DNA of 26,664 bases from Parafilimonas sp. (lineage in GTDB: Bacteria; Bacteroidota; Bacteroidia; Chitinophagales; Chitinophagaceae): positions 1 through 26,664 of the forward strand of contig JAICKT010000010.1 of NCBI GenBank assembly GCA_025927795.1. The letters are read 5' to 3'. Below the pieces are notes generated by a model that saw only the letters and a program-made list of their open reading frames with translations, made no database searches and was not told the DNA's origin. Of this stretch, positions 1-7,577 are shown piece by piece (the stretch's first letter is position 1; each line of letters begins with the position of its first letter). The position numbers and the translations under genes are program-made.

Positions 1-698
1 AAGAAGCTGATAAAATGTATAAAGCTGCGATTAAAAAATTTCCAAACAGTGGTGTATTATATAGCGAATATGGAGACATGCTTACGCAATACGATAATAA
101 ACATGGTGCGATTGTGCAATGGGAAAAAGGTATTGAGGTTGAATCAAATTACAGCAGTAATTATTATTATGCGGCTAAATATTATGCTGATGAAAACAAT
201 ATTTTCTGGAGTACGATTTACAGTGAAATTTTTATAAACATCGAAAGTTTAACCAGGCGCACAACTGAAATAAAAAATCTTTTGCTTAATAATTATAAAT
301 TGATTTTATCAGGCAAATCAAATATTGATAATCTTAAAGCTAATGGAACTGATTTTGAAAAAGCTGTAGCTACTGCATTAAGCGCCGCGCTAGAACCGGC
401 AACTACTGATGCAACTCCTGAAATGATAACAGCTTTGCGTGTGCGATTTATTCTTAACTGGAACAATAGTGCGGCAATTTCTTATCCGTATCGCTTATTC
501 GATTTTCAGGCACAACTAACCCGCGAAGGGCTTTTTGATGCATACAATCAATGGCTTTTTGGTACTGTAATAAATAAAGCACGTTATGATAACTGGGTTT
601 ATACGCATGATACAGAAATGCAGGATTTCACACAGTTTCAGCACAATGTTTTATTTAAGATGCCACCTGAACAATATTATGGTAAGCCCCAACCCTAA
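1..698 (+). CDS. TPR-repeat protein, 3' part (5' end outside window)
   Basis: The reading frame is open from the left edge, so the true start lies outside the window and the ATG at 15 is internal. The visible part begins in a tetratricopeptide-like helical hairpin (A-x-x-x-Y-K-A-A-I-K-K-F-P-N-S, followed by L-Y-S-E-Y-G-D-M-L and A-I-V-Q-W-E-K-G-I-E), which is the usual TPR signature around P-N/P-x residues. The rest (about residues 60-230) is an alpha-helical tail without a motif I can name. Proteins of this build, with TPRs followed by a 150-residue tail, occur in Bacteroidota, but no specific function can be assigned. I see no enzyme motif or membrane segment in the visible part. It ends 70 bp before the deacetylase gene and points the same way; the spacer holds a short heptad repeat. 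Confidence 0.75.
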   Translation, partial: EADKMYKAAIKKFPNSGVLYSEYGDMLTQYDNKHGAIVQWEKGIEVESNYSSNYYYAAKYYADENNIFWSTIYSEIFINIESLTRRTTEIKNLLLNNYKLILSGKSNIDNLKANGTDFEKAVATALSAALEPATTDATPEMITALRVRFILNWNNSAAISYPYRLFDFQAQLTREGLFDAYNQWLFGTVINKARYDNWVYTHDTEMQDFTQFQHNVLFKMPPEQYYGKPQP

Positions 699-728
699 AG
701 AGGTTATTAATTGCATTATTATTAAAAC

Positions 729-756
729 CATTCACAATTCACCATTGACCATTCAC
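729..756. repeat. Degenerate 7-bp tandem repeat, four units
   Basis: Four consecutive heptads can be read: CATTCAC, AATTCAC, CATTGAC, CATTCAC. Units 1 and 4 are identical and the other two differ by one base each. The array sits between the TPR gene and the deacetylase gene and stops 12 bp before the deacetylase start codon. Its function is unknown; it may be a slippage-prone spacer. Confidence 0.6.
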
Positions 757-768
757 TACATTTGATAC

Positions 769-1392
769 ATGTTTTATGCAGTTCGCATTCCATCATGGTT
801 TAGTAAATTAAATGGTTCTCTTGTTTGGAAAATTTCAACAAAAGAAAAAATATTATATCTCACGTTTGATGATGGACCACACGAAATAGCTACGCCTTTT
901 GTACTTGATGCGTTGAAGAAGTATAATGCAAAAGCAACTTTCTTTTGTCTCGGAAAAAACGTGCAATCACATCCTGAAATTTATCAGCGCATTTTAAATG
1001 AAGGTCATTCAACAGGCAACCATACTTTCAATCATTTAAATGCATGGCATGTAAAAAACGAAGAATATATTGAGGATGTAAAACAAGCGGAGAAATTTAT
1101 TCAATCAAATCTTTTTCGTCCGCCATATGGAAGAATTTATCCATCGCTTTCAAAAAAATTACGTACACAATTCGGTTATAAAATAATTATGTGGCATGTT
1201 TTAAGCGGAGATTTTGATGAAAGCATCGCGCCGCAAAAATGTTTGAGTAATGTTTTGAATAAAGCGCAGCAAGGTTCAATCATTGTTTTTCACGATAGTA
1301 AAAAAGCATGGAATTCTTTAAGCTTTGCTTTGCCAGAAGTGTTGCGACAATTTAGTGCGAAAGGCTTTTTATTTATGCCGCTTTTTAATTAA
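769..1392 (+). CDS. NodB-type polysaccharide deacetylase (carbohydrate esterase 4 family)
   Basis: This is a 207-residue protein that is almost entirely one NodB homology domain. The five family motifs are in order: T-F-D-D-G-P at 32-37 (D34 predicted base, D35 metal ligand), H-T-F-N-H at 85-89 (metal histidines H85 and H89), R-P-P-Y-G at 117-121, W142 with G-D-F-D at 147-150, and I-V-F-H-D at 172-176 (H175 predicted acid). Family members remove N- or O-acetyl groups from peptidoglycan, chitin or xylan in a metal-dependent reaction. There is no signal peptide or membrane helix, and the N-terminus (M-F-Y-A-V-R-I-P-S-W) looks native, so the ATG at 769 is kept. The substrate cannot be named. An intrinsic-terminator-like hairpin follows directly, so this gene probably ends its transcript. 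Confidence 0.93.
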   Translation: MFYAVRIPSWFSKLNGSLVWKISTKEKILYLTFDDGPHEIATPFVLDALKKYNAKATFFCLGKNVQSHPEIYQRILNEGHSTGNHTFNHLNAWHVKNEEYIEDVKQAEKFIQSNLFRPPYGRIYPSLSKKLRTQFGYKIIMWHVLSGDFDESIAPQKCLSNVLNKAQQGSIIVFHDSKKAWNSLSFALPEVLRQFSAKGFLFMPLFN

Positions 1393-1424
1393 AAAGGCTA
1401 AGGTAGAAACCTCAGCCCGTTTTT
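1391..1424 (+). terminator. Intrinsic terminator after the deacetylase gene
   Basis: A 9-bp stem with one mismatch (GGCTAAGGT at 1396-1404 and ACCTCAGCC at 1409-1417, loop of four) is followed by G and five T. Five A precede the stem, so it could also work on the opposite strand, where the A-C mismatch becomes a G-U pair. It starts right at the deacetylase stop codon. Confidence 0.7.
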
Positions 1425-1517
1425 AATCCGTACCCTATGAAAACTTTTCCAAAAATAGGTATAAAACATTTACAGGCTGTAAAATTGTAATCAAATAATA
1501 CTCAAAAAAAACATTTT

Positions 1518-2291
1518 ATGATTTTTATTGACACGCATTGTCATTTATACCTCTCTGAATTTGCTAAGGACTTAGACAAAATTGTGCAAAATGCAAGCAA
1601 TGTGGGTGTTACTAAAATGTACATGCCTGCAATTGACAGTACCGTTATAAATGACCTGTTAAATACAGAAAATAATTATTCCGGAAAATGTTTTGCTATG
1701 ATGGGTTTGCATCCATGTTCTGTAAAAGAAAATTATAAAGAAGAACTAACTGTTGCAGAAGATTGGTTAAATAAACGTGCGTTTATTGCTATTGGCGAAA
1801 TTGGTTTGGATTTTTATTGGGATACTACTTTTACCAAACAACAATATGAAGCATTTGAAATACAAATGCAGTGGGCATTGCAAAAAAATCTCCCCATCAT
1901 TATACATACACGTAATGCGATGCAGCAAACAATTGATTTTGTAAAACCGTTTGCAGCAAAAGGATTAAGCGGAATTTTTCACTGCTTTGGGGATAGTTAT
2001 GAAACGGCAAAGCAAATAATGGATATGAATTTTTATTTGGGCATTGGCGGTGTACTTACATATAAAAAATCCGGATTAGATGAAGTAATAAAGCAAATAG
2101 ATTTATCGCATGTGGTGCTTGAAACTGATGCGCCTTATTTAACGCCGGTTCCGTTTCGCGGTAAAAGAAATGAAAGCAGTTACATTAAAATAATTGCAGA
2201 AAAATTATCAGCAGTAAAAAAAATTTCTTTAGAAGAAGTAGCGAGTATAACAACTGCGAACGCAGAAAAAATTTTCGGTGCAGTAAACTAA
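1518..2291 (+). CDS. TatD-family metal-dependent hydrolase (putative DNase)
   Basis: This 257-residue protein has the length usual for the TatD family (about 255-265). All family metal-site motifs are present: D-T-H-C-H at 5-9 (H7, H9), G-E-I-G-L-D with E94, I-I-I-H-T-R with H130, F-H-C-F-G-D with H155, and E-T-D-A-P-Y-L-T-P with D204. The fold is a cytoplasmic TIM barrel of the amidohydrolase superfamily. Characterised members have 3'-5' exonuclease or Mg-dependent DNase activity, and some act as D-aminoacyl-tRNA deacylases; which applies here is not visible. The start at 1518 is chosen because the first metal motif begins at residue 5, leaving no room for a later start. A tRNA-Ser gene begins 28 bp after the stop, and its promoter overlaps the 3' end of this gene. 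Confidence 0.95.
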   Translation: MIFIDTHCHLYLSEFAKDLDKIVQNASNVGVTKMYMPAIDSTVINDLLNTENNYSGKCFAMMGLHPCSVKENYKEELTVAEDWLNKRAFIAIGEIGLDFYWDTTFTKQQYEAFEIQMQWALQKNLPIIIHTRNAMQQTIDFVKPFAAKGLSGIFHCFGDSYETAKQIMDMNFYLGIGGVLTYKKSGLDEVIKQIDLSHVVLETDAPYLTPVPFRGKRNESSYIKIIAEKLSAVKKISLEEVASITTANAEKIFGAVN

Positions 2292-2304
2292 GCTTCTATT
2301 TTTG
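2273..2304 (+). promoter_or_regulatory. Predicted promoter of tRNA-Ser
   Basis: TATTTTTG at 2297-2304 fits the Bacteroidota -7 box TAnnTTTG exactly. TTTC at 2273-2276 is a 3-of-4 match to the -33 box TTTG, with a 20-bp spacer. The tRNA starts 15 bp after the -7 box. The -33 part lies inside the 3' end of the TatD-family gene. Confidence 0.45.
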
Positions 2305-2319
2305 CACACTGATTTATGA

Positions 2320-2407
2320 GGAGAGTTGTCCGAGTGGTTGAAGGAGCACGCCTGGAAAGTGTGTATACTCCTAAAGGGTATCGAGGGTTCGAATCCCTCA
2401 CTCTCCG
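2320..2407 (+). tRNA. tRNA-Ser (anticodon GGA)
   Basis: A full cloverleaf can be folded by hand. The acceptor stem is GGAGAGT (2320-2326) with ACTCTCC (2400-2406) and discriminator G at 2407. The anticodon stem is CACGC (2347-2351) with GTGTG (2359-2363), enclosing loop CTGGAAA with anticodon GGA at 2354-2356, which reads UCC and UCU. The long variable arm (about 2364-2382) is typical of class II tRNAs such as Ser. The T arm is GAGGG-TTCGAAT-CCCTC. The 3' CCA is not encoded, as is common in this phylum. Confidence 0.97.
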
Positions 2408-2931
2408 CTGGAAAATATATTTACTTCACATTAAACACCTGATGCTCGGGGGCAAGTTCAATAAAGAAAAGTACATATTGATGGAACAATTTAAAATTCA
2501 CAACGAGCAGATGCATGATGTGTAATAATAATTTTCCAATCTTCTTATTTGCGGTCATTTTTTGTTCATGCGCAATTGCCGGCAGTTACCAGTTTAAATT
2601 GCTGTGTCTTCGCTTTTATAAATTCGCGTCGCAAAGATTGTAAATCAGAGAAACAAACTAAAAAGGAGTTGATATTTGGTGAATTTCCGACAATCAATTT
2701 TAATGCATGCATAATCAGACATCCATTCAAATTGATTAAAAACCATGATGAATCAAAAAGGAATCCATCTGCTTTCTTTAATTATTTACTATCCAATTTT
2801 TTTTTAATCGGCTTCCTTCACACAGCCAGTACAAAGAAAGATTCGCTAAAATGCAAGCAAAAAAACATTTTTACTTGTTTTATATATACCTTAAGCCGGT
2901 AAATTATTTTAAATAAAAAATTGTCAGGGAA
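2408..2931. other. Gene-free stretch between tRNA-Ser and the CBM9 gene
   Basis: I see no convincing gene in these 524 bases. A 117-codon frame from a TTG at about 2549 has no homology I recognise and a composition typical of chance translation. Two tandem ATGs at 2745 and 2748 open a short hydrophobic peptide that ends at a run of nine T. A stop codon (2914-2916) in frame with the CBM9 gene rules out an N-terminal extension of that gene. The segment lies directly 3' of a tRNA gene, a common integration site, but no repeat of the tRNA 3' end was found nearby. Confidence 0.5.
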
Positions 2932-3771
2932 ATGACTCGTCAAAAACAGTATGGCTGCGATGAAACCGAAGTAAAACATTATACCTGCAGGAAAATACAT
3001 ACTGCTCTTGCCATAAACGGCGACTTAACCAAACCAGAGTGGGTAAACACGGTTAAATCGCCCAGGTTTGTAGACATGACCAATGGCGACCCGGCCTTTT
3101 ATGATACACGTTCCGCTGCCTTATGGAATGATGAAAACCTGTACATCGCTTTTTGGGCAGAAGAACCTTATGTAGCCGCCACTATTACTGAACGTGATGG
3201 CCTTATATTTCAGGAAAATGACCTCGAGGTATTTATTGATGGCGGTGATTGTTATTATGAGCTGGAAATAAATGCACTGAATACCGTGTACGAAGTGTTT
3301 TTTATATGGAAAGATGCTTACCAAAAAGGTGGAAAATTTGATGTACCTGCTTTTGATGTACATAAAGAAAAAGCCTACACCTTTGGGGGAAACGATGACC
3401 GCAAAGAGGATTCTTTCTGGACGGGCCGTCACCCCAGGGGTATTAAATGGGCCTTCTTGGATTATGATATGGAGGGCCTGCAAACGGCTGTGAAAATCGA
3501 TGGCAAAATAAATGACCCCACCCACGTAGATAAAGGCTGGACACTGGAGATAGCTATTCCCTGGAAAAGTATGCACTGGCTGGCCAACGGCAAGTCATTG
3601 CCACCTGCAGAGGGCGATACCTGGCGCATTTTCTTTGGCCGTTTTCAAAAACTGATGTCGGGCGGACAGGAAATACAACCTCATCCCGCCTGGGCATTTA
3701 ATAAACATGGCGTTAGTGATACTCATGTACCTGAATGTTTTACCTTCGTTCATTTCACTGCTAAAAATTGA
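2932..3771 (+). CDS. Stand-alone carbohydrate-binding family 9-like protein
   Basis: The 279-residue protein is a single CBM9-like (DOMON-type beta-sandwich) domain. Recognisable stretches are A-I-N-G-D-L-T-K-P-E-W at about 28-38, A-L-W-N-D-E-N-L-Y-I-A-F at about 63-74, N-D-L-E-V-F-I-D-G-G at about 96-105, Y-E-L-E-I-N-A-L-N-T at about 109-118 and G-W-T-L-E-I-A-I-P-W at about 202-211. CBM9 domains bind the ends of plant polysaccharides, but many stand-alone relatives have no known ligand. There is no signal peptide. An in-frame stop 16 bp upstream fixes the start to ATG 2932 or later, so the protein appears cytosolic, which is odd for a glycan binder. Sampled lines give about 47-55% GC with many GGC, GCC and CTG codons, well above the neighbours, hinting at horizontal transfer. 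It is convergent with the large CRTAC1-type gene. Confidence 0.85.
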   Translation: MTRQKQYGCDETEVKHYTCRKIHTALAINGDLTKPEWVNTVKSPRFVDMTNGDPAFYDTRSAALWNDENLYIAFWAEEPYVAATITERDGLIFQENDLEVFIDGGDCYYELEINALNTVYEVFFIWKDAYQKGGKFDVPAFDVHKEKAYTFGGNDDRKEDSFWTGRHPRGIKWAFLDYDMEGLQTAVKIDGKINDPTHVDKGWTLEIAIPWKSMHWLANGKSLPPAEGDTWRIFFGRFQKLMSGGQEIQPHPAWAFNKHGVSDTHVPECFTFVHFTAKN

Positions 3772-3907
3772 CGTAAGCATGCAGGCAAACAGTTCGGAGA
3801 AGTGTTCAGCGTCTCGGCAAAGTTTGGAATTTCAAAGAATGTATATAAAGTTGCAATTTTACTTCAACTCAATAATACAAAGGACGATAATTGGAAAAAG
3901 CATAAAT

Positions 3908-6900
3908 TTATTTTATTTTATAAGCATCAATGCCTTTTTGAGAAATGCCAACCAGCAGTGTACCGTTTATACTTACAACTGAACGCACATCGCCGCGTAA
4001 ATGAAAACCGGATTGTGATTGATTAATGTATGTAAAATTTCCTGTACCATCACCTTTTAATAAAACGCCATAGTTTGCATCACAATTTCCAAAACGTAAA
4101 CGTGCATGATTGATATTGCCACACAACAACAAATCTTCATTTCCATCTTTATTATAATCAATAGGTGTAATTGTGAACACAGGCGAGAACTGCGCTTCCC
4201 CAGGAAGGTTTTTTATATGAAATTTTCCATCGCTGTCACGTTCTAAATAAGTTGTGGTTAAAATATTTGCTTTCAGATGTACGGCATCTTTTAATTGTTC
4301 AGGTGTGAAAACATCTTGTAAGGTGGCATCAGCATAATCCTGATAATGTGGAAATTTTTTTGACATGCTATTCATCTGGCTAACCAATTCATCTCTTGAC
4401 AAAAAAGGATAACTTTTTCCCTGTATGTAAAAACAGAGAATTGGTTCTATTGTTCCATTGCCATCAAAATCTTTGTAATACATTTCAGCGGGTTCTTTAT
4501 CGTTTACTTTACATTGTGTGTTCAATCCAAGATTGCCAATCACCAAATCTGGTTTGCCATCTTTATTTAAATCTTCTGCTGATATTTTATTCCACCAACC
4601 AACATATTCCTCATCAAAATAATCTTTTGTCTTGTTTGCAAGTTTGCCATTTTTGTTTATAAAAACAGTAACCGGCATCCATTCACCTACAATTATTAAA
4701 TCTTTTTTATTATCGTTATTCAAATCAACCCACACTGCATCCGTTACCATTCCAATATGCTGCAATAATGGCGCAATGGATGTAGTTGAATCTGTGAAAT
4801 GACCTTTGCCATCGTTTATCAGCAAATAACTTTGTGGTGTTACAGGGTATTGACCGGGAATTACTCTTCCGCCCACAAACAAATCCGGAAATCCATCACC
4901 ATTTATATCAGCACTGCGCACACAACTTTTACTTACATGCATTGATGGCAAAGCATTGTTGCTTTTAGTAAAGTTACCTTCGCCATCATTTATATAAAGT
5001 CTGTCTTGTAATAAAGAATCGCCAGGTTGATAATTATCATAGCCACCGCTTACAACATACAAGTCATTATAATTATCACCATTGGCATCGAAAAATAATC
5101 CATCAACATCTTCACTCGATTTATCATTTTCAAATGCAGGCTCCTGCTTTTGAATAAATGAGCCACCCGGCTGTTGAATATATAAAGCACCACTTTTCCC
5201 ATTTTCCCCACCTGCATAAACATCTTCCAGTTTATCGCCATTTACATCACCTTTAACCAAACAAGGACCTGAATAAGAAAGCGGGTTGACAAGCAAAGGC
5301 TGTCTTTTAAAATCATTAATATTTTTTGAACTGGCTTTGTATGAAATTGGCGATTTTATTTCTTCAAACAGCGTTGGCTGTGACAATGGTTTTGCAGGAT
5401 TTGAGATTGCATCTTTTTCATTTAAAGTAATAAACTGATTGGCTTTCAAGTTTTTTAATAATTGCGCTTTCCCATTCATCCAGATGATCTTTAATGAATC
5501 AACAACGCTATCTTTTCCAAGTCCGAAGTGCAATACCGGCGTAACAGAAGATTGATAGCCTTTTGCTGTCATCTGCTCCTGGAATTGTTGCTTTCCGTTT
5601 GCATGCACATATACTTTTGCTCCTAATCCCTGCGTATTCTTTCCTGCTCCGTTGAGCTTTATTTCTATAAAGTGACTCAGTTTATTATTGGATTCATTGC
5701 GGTAAATAAAAGCGGGCTTATTAATATTATTTATTACCAAATCCAAATCACCATCATTATCCAAATCAGCATAAGCAGCACCGTTGCTGTTTGAAAAACT
5801 ATCGATGCCCCATTTATTATTCATGTTGCTAAAAGAAAGATCATGGTTATTTTTAAGGAGATAATTTTTTACATCTGATGATGGCATATGTTGTAAAATG
5901 TCTAATAATTGTTCGCGATGAACGCCATTCTGCAGGCTGCGCAACTGGTCATTCATATACATAAGAAAGTCCATGTTTGTATAATCGCGCAGATAACCGT
6001 TTGTAATAAAAAGATCTTTCCATCCATCATTATCATAGTCTGCAAATAATGGTGACCAACTCCAGTCTGTATTTGAAATGCCGGCGAGCTGACCTATTTC
6101 ACTGAACGTTCCATTGCCATTATTTAACTGCAGCATATTGCGCATGTATTGATTATGAAAACCTGCCCGCACATTCATTTCAAACAAAGCATAATTATCC
6201 GGCGCAACAAGCATCTTCTGACGGTGGTTATCTTCCGGCAACATATCGAGTGTATAAATATCAGGCAGACCATCATTATTAATATCCGCAATATTATTAC
6301 CCATAGAAGACAGAGATGTGTGCTCAATTGCATCACTTAATTTATCTGTGAATGTGCCGTTCCCATTATTTATATAGAGATAATCCGGCACGAGGTAATC
6401 ATTAGAAATATAAATATCCGGCCAGCCATCATTATTTATATCAGCGATACCTGCAGAAAGATTATAACTTAAAACGCTGTTAACTATACCTGATTTTTCT
6501 GTTACATCCTCAAAATGATTTTGGTTATTTCTGAATAGCCTTGTGCCGGTTTCATCATTATGTGTTGTAATGTATTCATGAATTGCTGCATCATTAAGAT
6601 TACTAAATCGTCTGGGATTGTGATTAATGAATAAAGCATCAAGATCGCCGTCTTTATCATAATCAAAAAAATAAGCCTGGTTGCAAAACATCGAATCGTT
6701 TAAACCATATTGTGCTGTTTCATCTTTAAACTGCGGAATGTCACTGTTATTATTTCCTTCATTAATGAACAGCTGCGGAATTCTTTTTTGTCCGTTTATT
6801 TTTCCTGAATAACAAAGAAATATATCTACTTTATTATCACCGTTTATATCTGCCATTGTAACGCCTGTTTTCCATGGGCCGGGTCTTCCCTGAACACCTG

Positions 6901-7258
6901 CGGTATTAGTGATGTCTTCAAACTGCATGTTGCCTTTATTCAGGTATAATGCATTATCCACCATGTTAGCGCTGAAATAAATATCCAGCAAGCCATCACC
7001 ATTTACATCACCAACGGCCACACCACCGCCGTTGTAAAAATATTCATACATTAACACGTTTGTATTAAGCCCTTCTGTAAGTGAGTTGCTGAATGTGATG
7101 TTTGTTTGAGATGATGGAAGTAAAGTAAAAAGCGATTTGTTGTTTTGCGATTCTTTATTCTTCTTATAACTGTTGCAACTTATAAGTACAATTATGCAGG
7201 TTGTAATATGCAATAACAATATTAATTGCTTTGAACAGTGGCATAAAAGAAACCGCAT
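3908..7258 (-). CDS. Large CRTAC1-type lipoprotein with FG-GAP/VCBS repeats and an ASPIC/UnbV domain
   Basis: This 1116-residue protein starts with a basic, then hydrophobic segment and a lipobox ending at C28 (V-L-I-S-C), so it should be an exported lipoprotein, probably surface-exposed. At least 13 calcium-binding-like D-x-[ND]-x-D-G-x-x-D loops typical of FG-GAP/VCBS beta-propeller repeats are visible, for example near residues 84, 137, 199, 273, 325, 407, 498 and 671. An ASPIC/UnbV domain (about 531-610, with G-L-G-A-K-V-Y and H-F-G-L-G) separates two repeat blocks. Such proteins are frequent next to SusCD pairs in Chitinophagaceae and are thought to bind or organise glycans or surface partners, but no biochemical role is established. 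It lies downstream of susD on the same strand, separated by a terminator and a MITE-like element, so it probably has its own promoter. Confidence 0.9.
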   Translation of the reverse strand: MRFLLCHCSKQLILLLHITTCIIVLISCNSYKKNKESQNNKSLFTLLPSSQTNITFSNSLTEGLNTNVLMYEYFYNGGGVAVGDVNGDGLLDIYFSANMVDNALYLNKGNMQFEDITNTAGVQGRPGPWKTGVTMADINGDNKVDIFLCYSGKINGQKRIPQLFINEGNNNSDIPQFKDETAQYGLNDSMFCNQAYFFDYDKDGDLDALFINHNPRRFSNLNDAAIHEYITTHNDETGTRLFRNNQNHFEDVTEKSGIVNSVLSYNLSAGIADINNDGWPDIYISNDYLVPDYLYINNGNGTFTDKLSDAIEHTSLSSMGNNIADINNDGLPDIYTLDMLPEDNHRQKMLVAPDNYALFEMNVRAGFHNQYMRNMLQLNNGNGTFSEIGQLAGISNTDWSWSPLFADYDNDGWKDLFITNGYLRDYTNMDFLMYMNDQLRSLQNGVHREQLLDILQHMPSSDVKNYLLKNNHDLSFSNMNNKWGIDSFSNSNGAAYADLDNDGDLDLVINNINKPAFIYRNESNNKLSHFIEIKLNGAGKNTQGLGAKVYVHANGKQQFQEQMTAKGYQSSVTPVLHFGLGKDSVVDSLKIIWMNGKAQLLKNLKANQFITLNEKDAISNPAKPLSQPTLFEEIKSPISYKASSKNINDFKRQPLLVNPLSYSGPCLVKGDVNGDKLEDVYAGGENGKSGALYIQQPGGSFIQKQEPAFENDKSSEDVDGLFFDANGDNYNDLYVVSGGYDNYQPGDSLLQDRLYINDGEGNFTKSNNALPSMHVSKSCVRSADINGDGFPDLFVGGRVIPGQYPVTPQSYLLINDGKGHFTDSTTSIAPLLQHIGMVTDAVWVDLNNDNKKDLIIVGEWMPVTVFINKNGKLANKTKDYFDEEYVGWWNKISAEDLNKDGKPDLVIGNLGLNTQCKVNDKEPAEMYYKDFDGNGTIEPILCFYIQGKSYPFLSRDELVSQMNSMSKKFPHYQDYADATLQDVFTPEQLKDAVHLKANILTTTYLERDSDGKFHIKNLPGEAQFSPVFTITPIDYNKDGNEDLLLCGNINHARLRFGNCDANYGVLLKGDGTGNFTYINQSQSGFHLRGDVRSVVSINGTLLVGISQKGIDAYKIK

Positions 7259-7278
7259 AATGTATAAAATTTATAAAA

Positions 7279-7504
7279 AACGTGAGTTCGGGATAAGCTC
7301 TTGTTTAATTCACAACTAAAAAATGATAGTCGCTCTCCGCTCGTCATGTCGAGGTACGAGACATCTCTTTCATTGATATATTAAAGATATAATAAAGATT
7401 TCTCCTATCGTTGAAACGACGATTTAAGAGTAAAACTATTTCCTGAATATTAAAAGGAAACTATAATATAGCAACATAAAAAATTCTTATCCCGAACTCA
7501 CGTT
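7279..7504. mobile_element. MITE-like element with 19-bp terminal inverted repeats
   Basis: AACGTGAGTTCGGGATAAG at 7279-7297 is repeated as its perfect reverse complement at 7486-7504, bounding a 226-bp unit with no gene. Inside are two further palindromes: ATGTC...GACAT at 7346-7364, and TCGTT-GA-AACGA at 7408-7419. The motifs around them (GTCATGTCGAG, AGATTTCTCC) resemble dispersed REP-like extragenic repeats I have seen in Bacteroidota genomes. Both outer flanks are A-rich, so a target duplication (at most AAAA) cannot be confirmed. There is no transposase, so mobility would have to be supplied in trans. It lies between the susD terminator and the start of the CRTAC1-type gene, whose ATG is 20 bp away. 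Confidence 0.6.
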
Positions 7505-7543
7505 AAAAAAAGAAATTCTTTGTTTACGCAACAAAGAATTTCT
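7505..7543 (-). terminator. Intrinsic terminator of the susCD operon
   Basis: A perfect 14-bp stem (7511-7524 with 7530-7543, loop of five) stands 34 bp after the susD stop. On the - strand it runs straight into a row of T (complement of the A-run from 7505). This is a textbook rho-independent terminator. The T-run abuts the right inverted repeat of the MITE-like element. Confidence 0.88.
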
Positions 7544-7577
7544 CTAAAATTAATAATACTATAATTAACCGGGATAA

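Noticed and set aside
757..764. TACATTTG, an exact TAnnTTTG promoter box before the deacetylase gene
   Set aside because: It ends 4 bp before the ATG at 769, so transcription would start at or after the start codon, and no -33 box is at the right distance.
2316..2525. Short open frame across the tRNA
   Set aside because: It overlaps a complete tRNA-Ser cloverleaf; the RNA gene explains the sequence.
2549..2902. 117-codon open frame between tRNA-Ser and the CBM9 gene
   Set aside because: TTG start, no recognisable motif, residue composition of chance translation, and nothing in its context supports it.
7331..7345. CTCTCCGCT matching the 3' end of the tRNA-Ser gene, a possible attachment site copy
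   Set aside because: Only 9 consecutive bases match, the copy is inside the MITE-like element, and no integrase gene is present.
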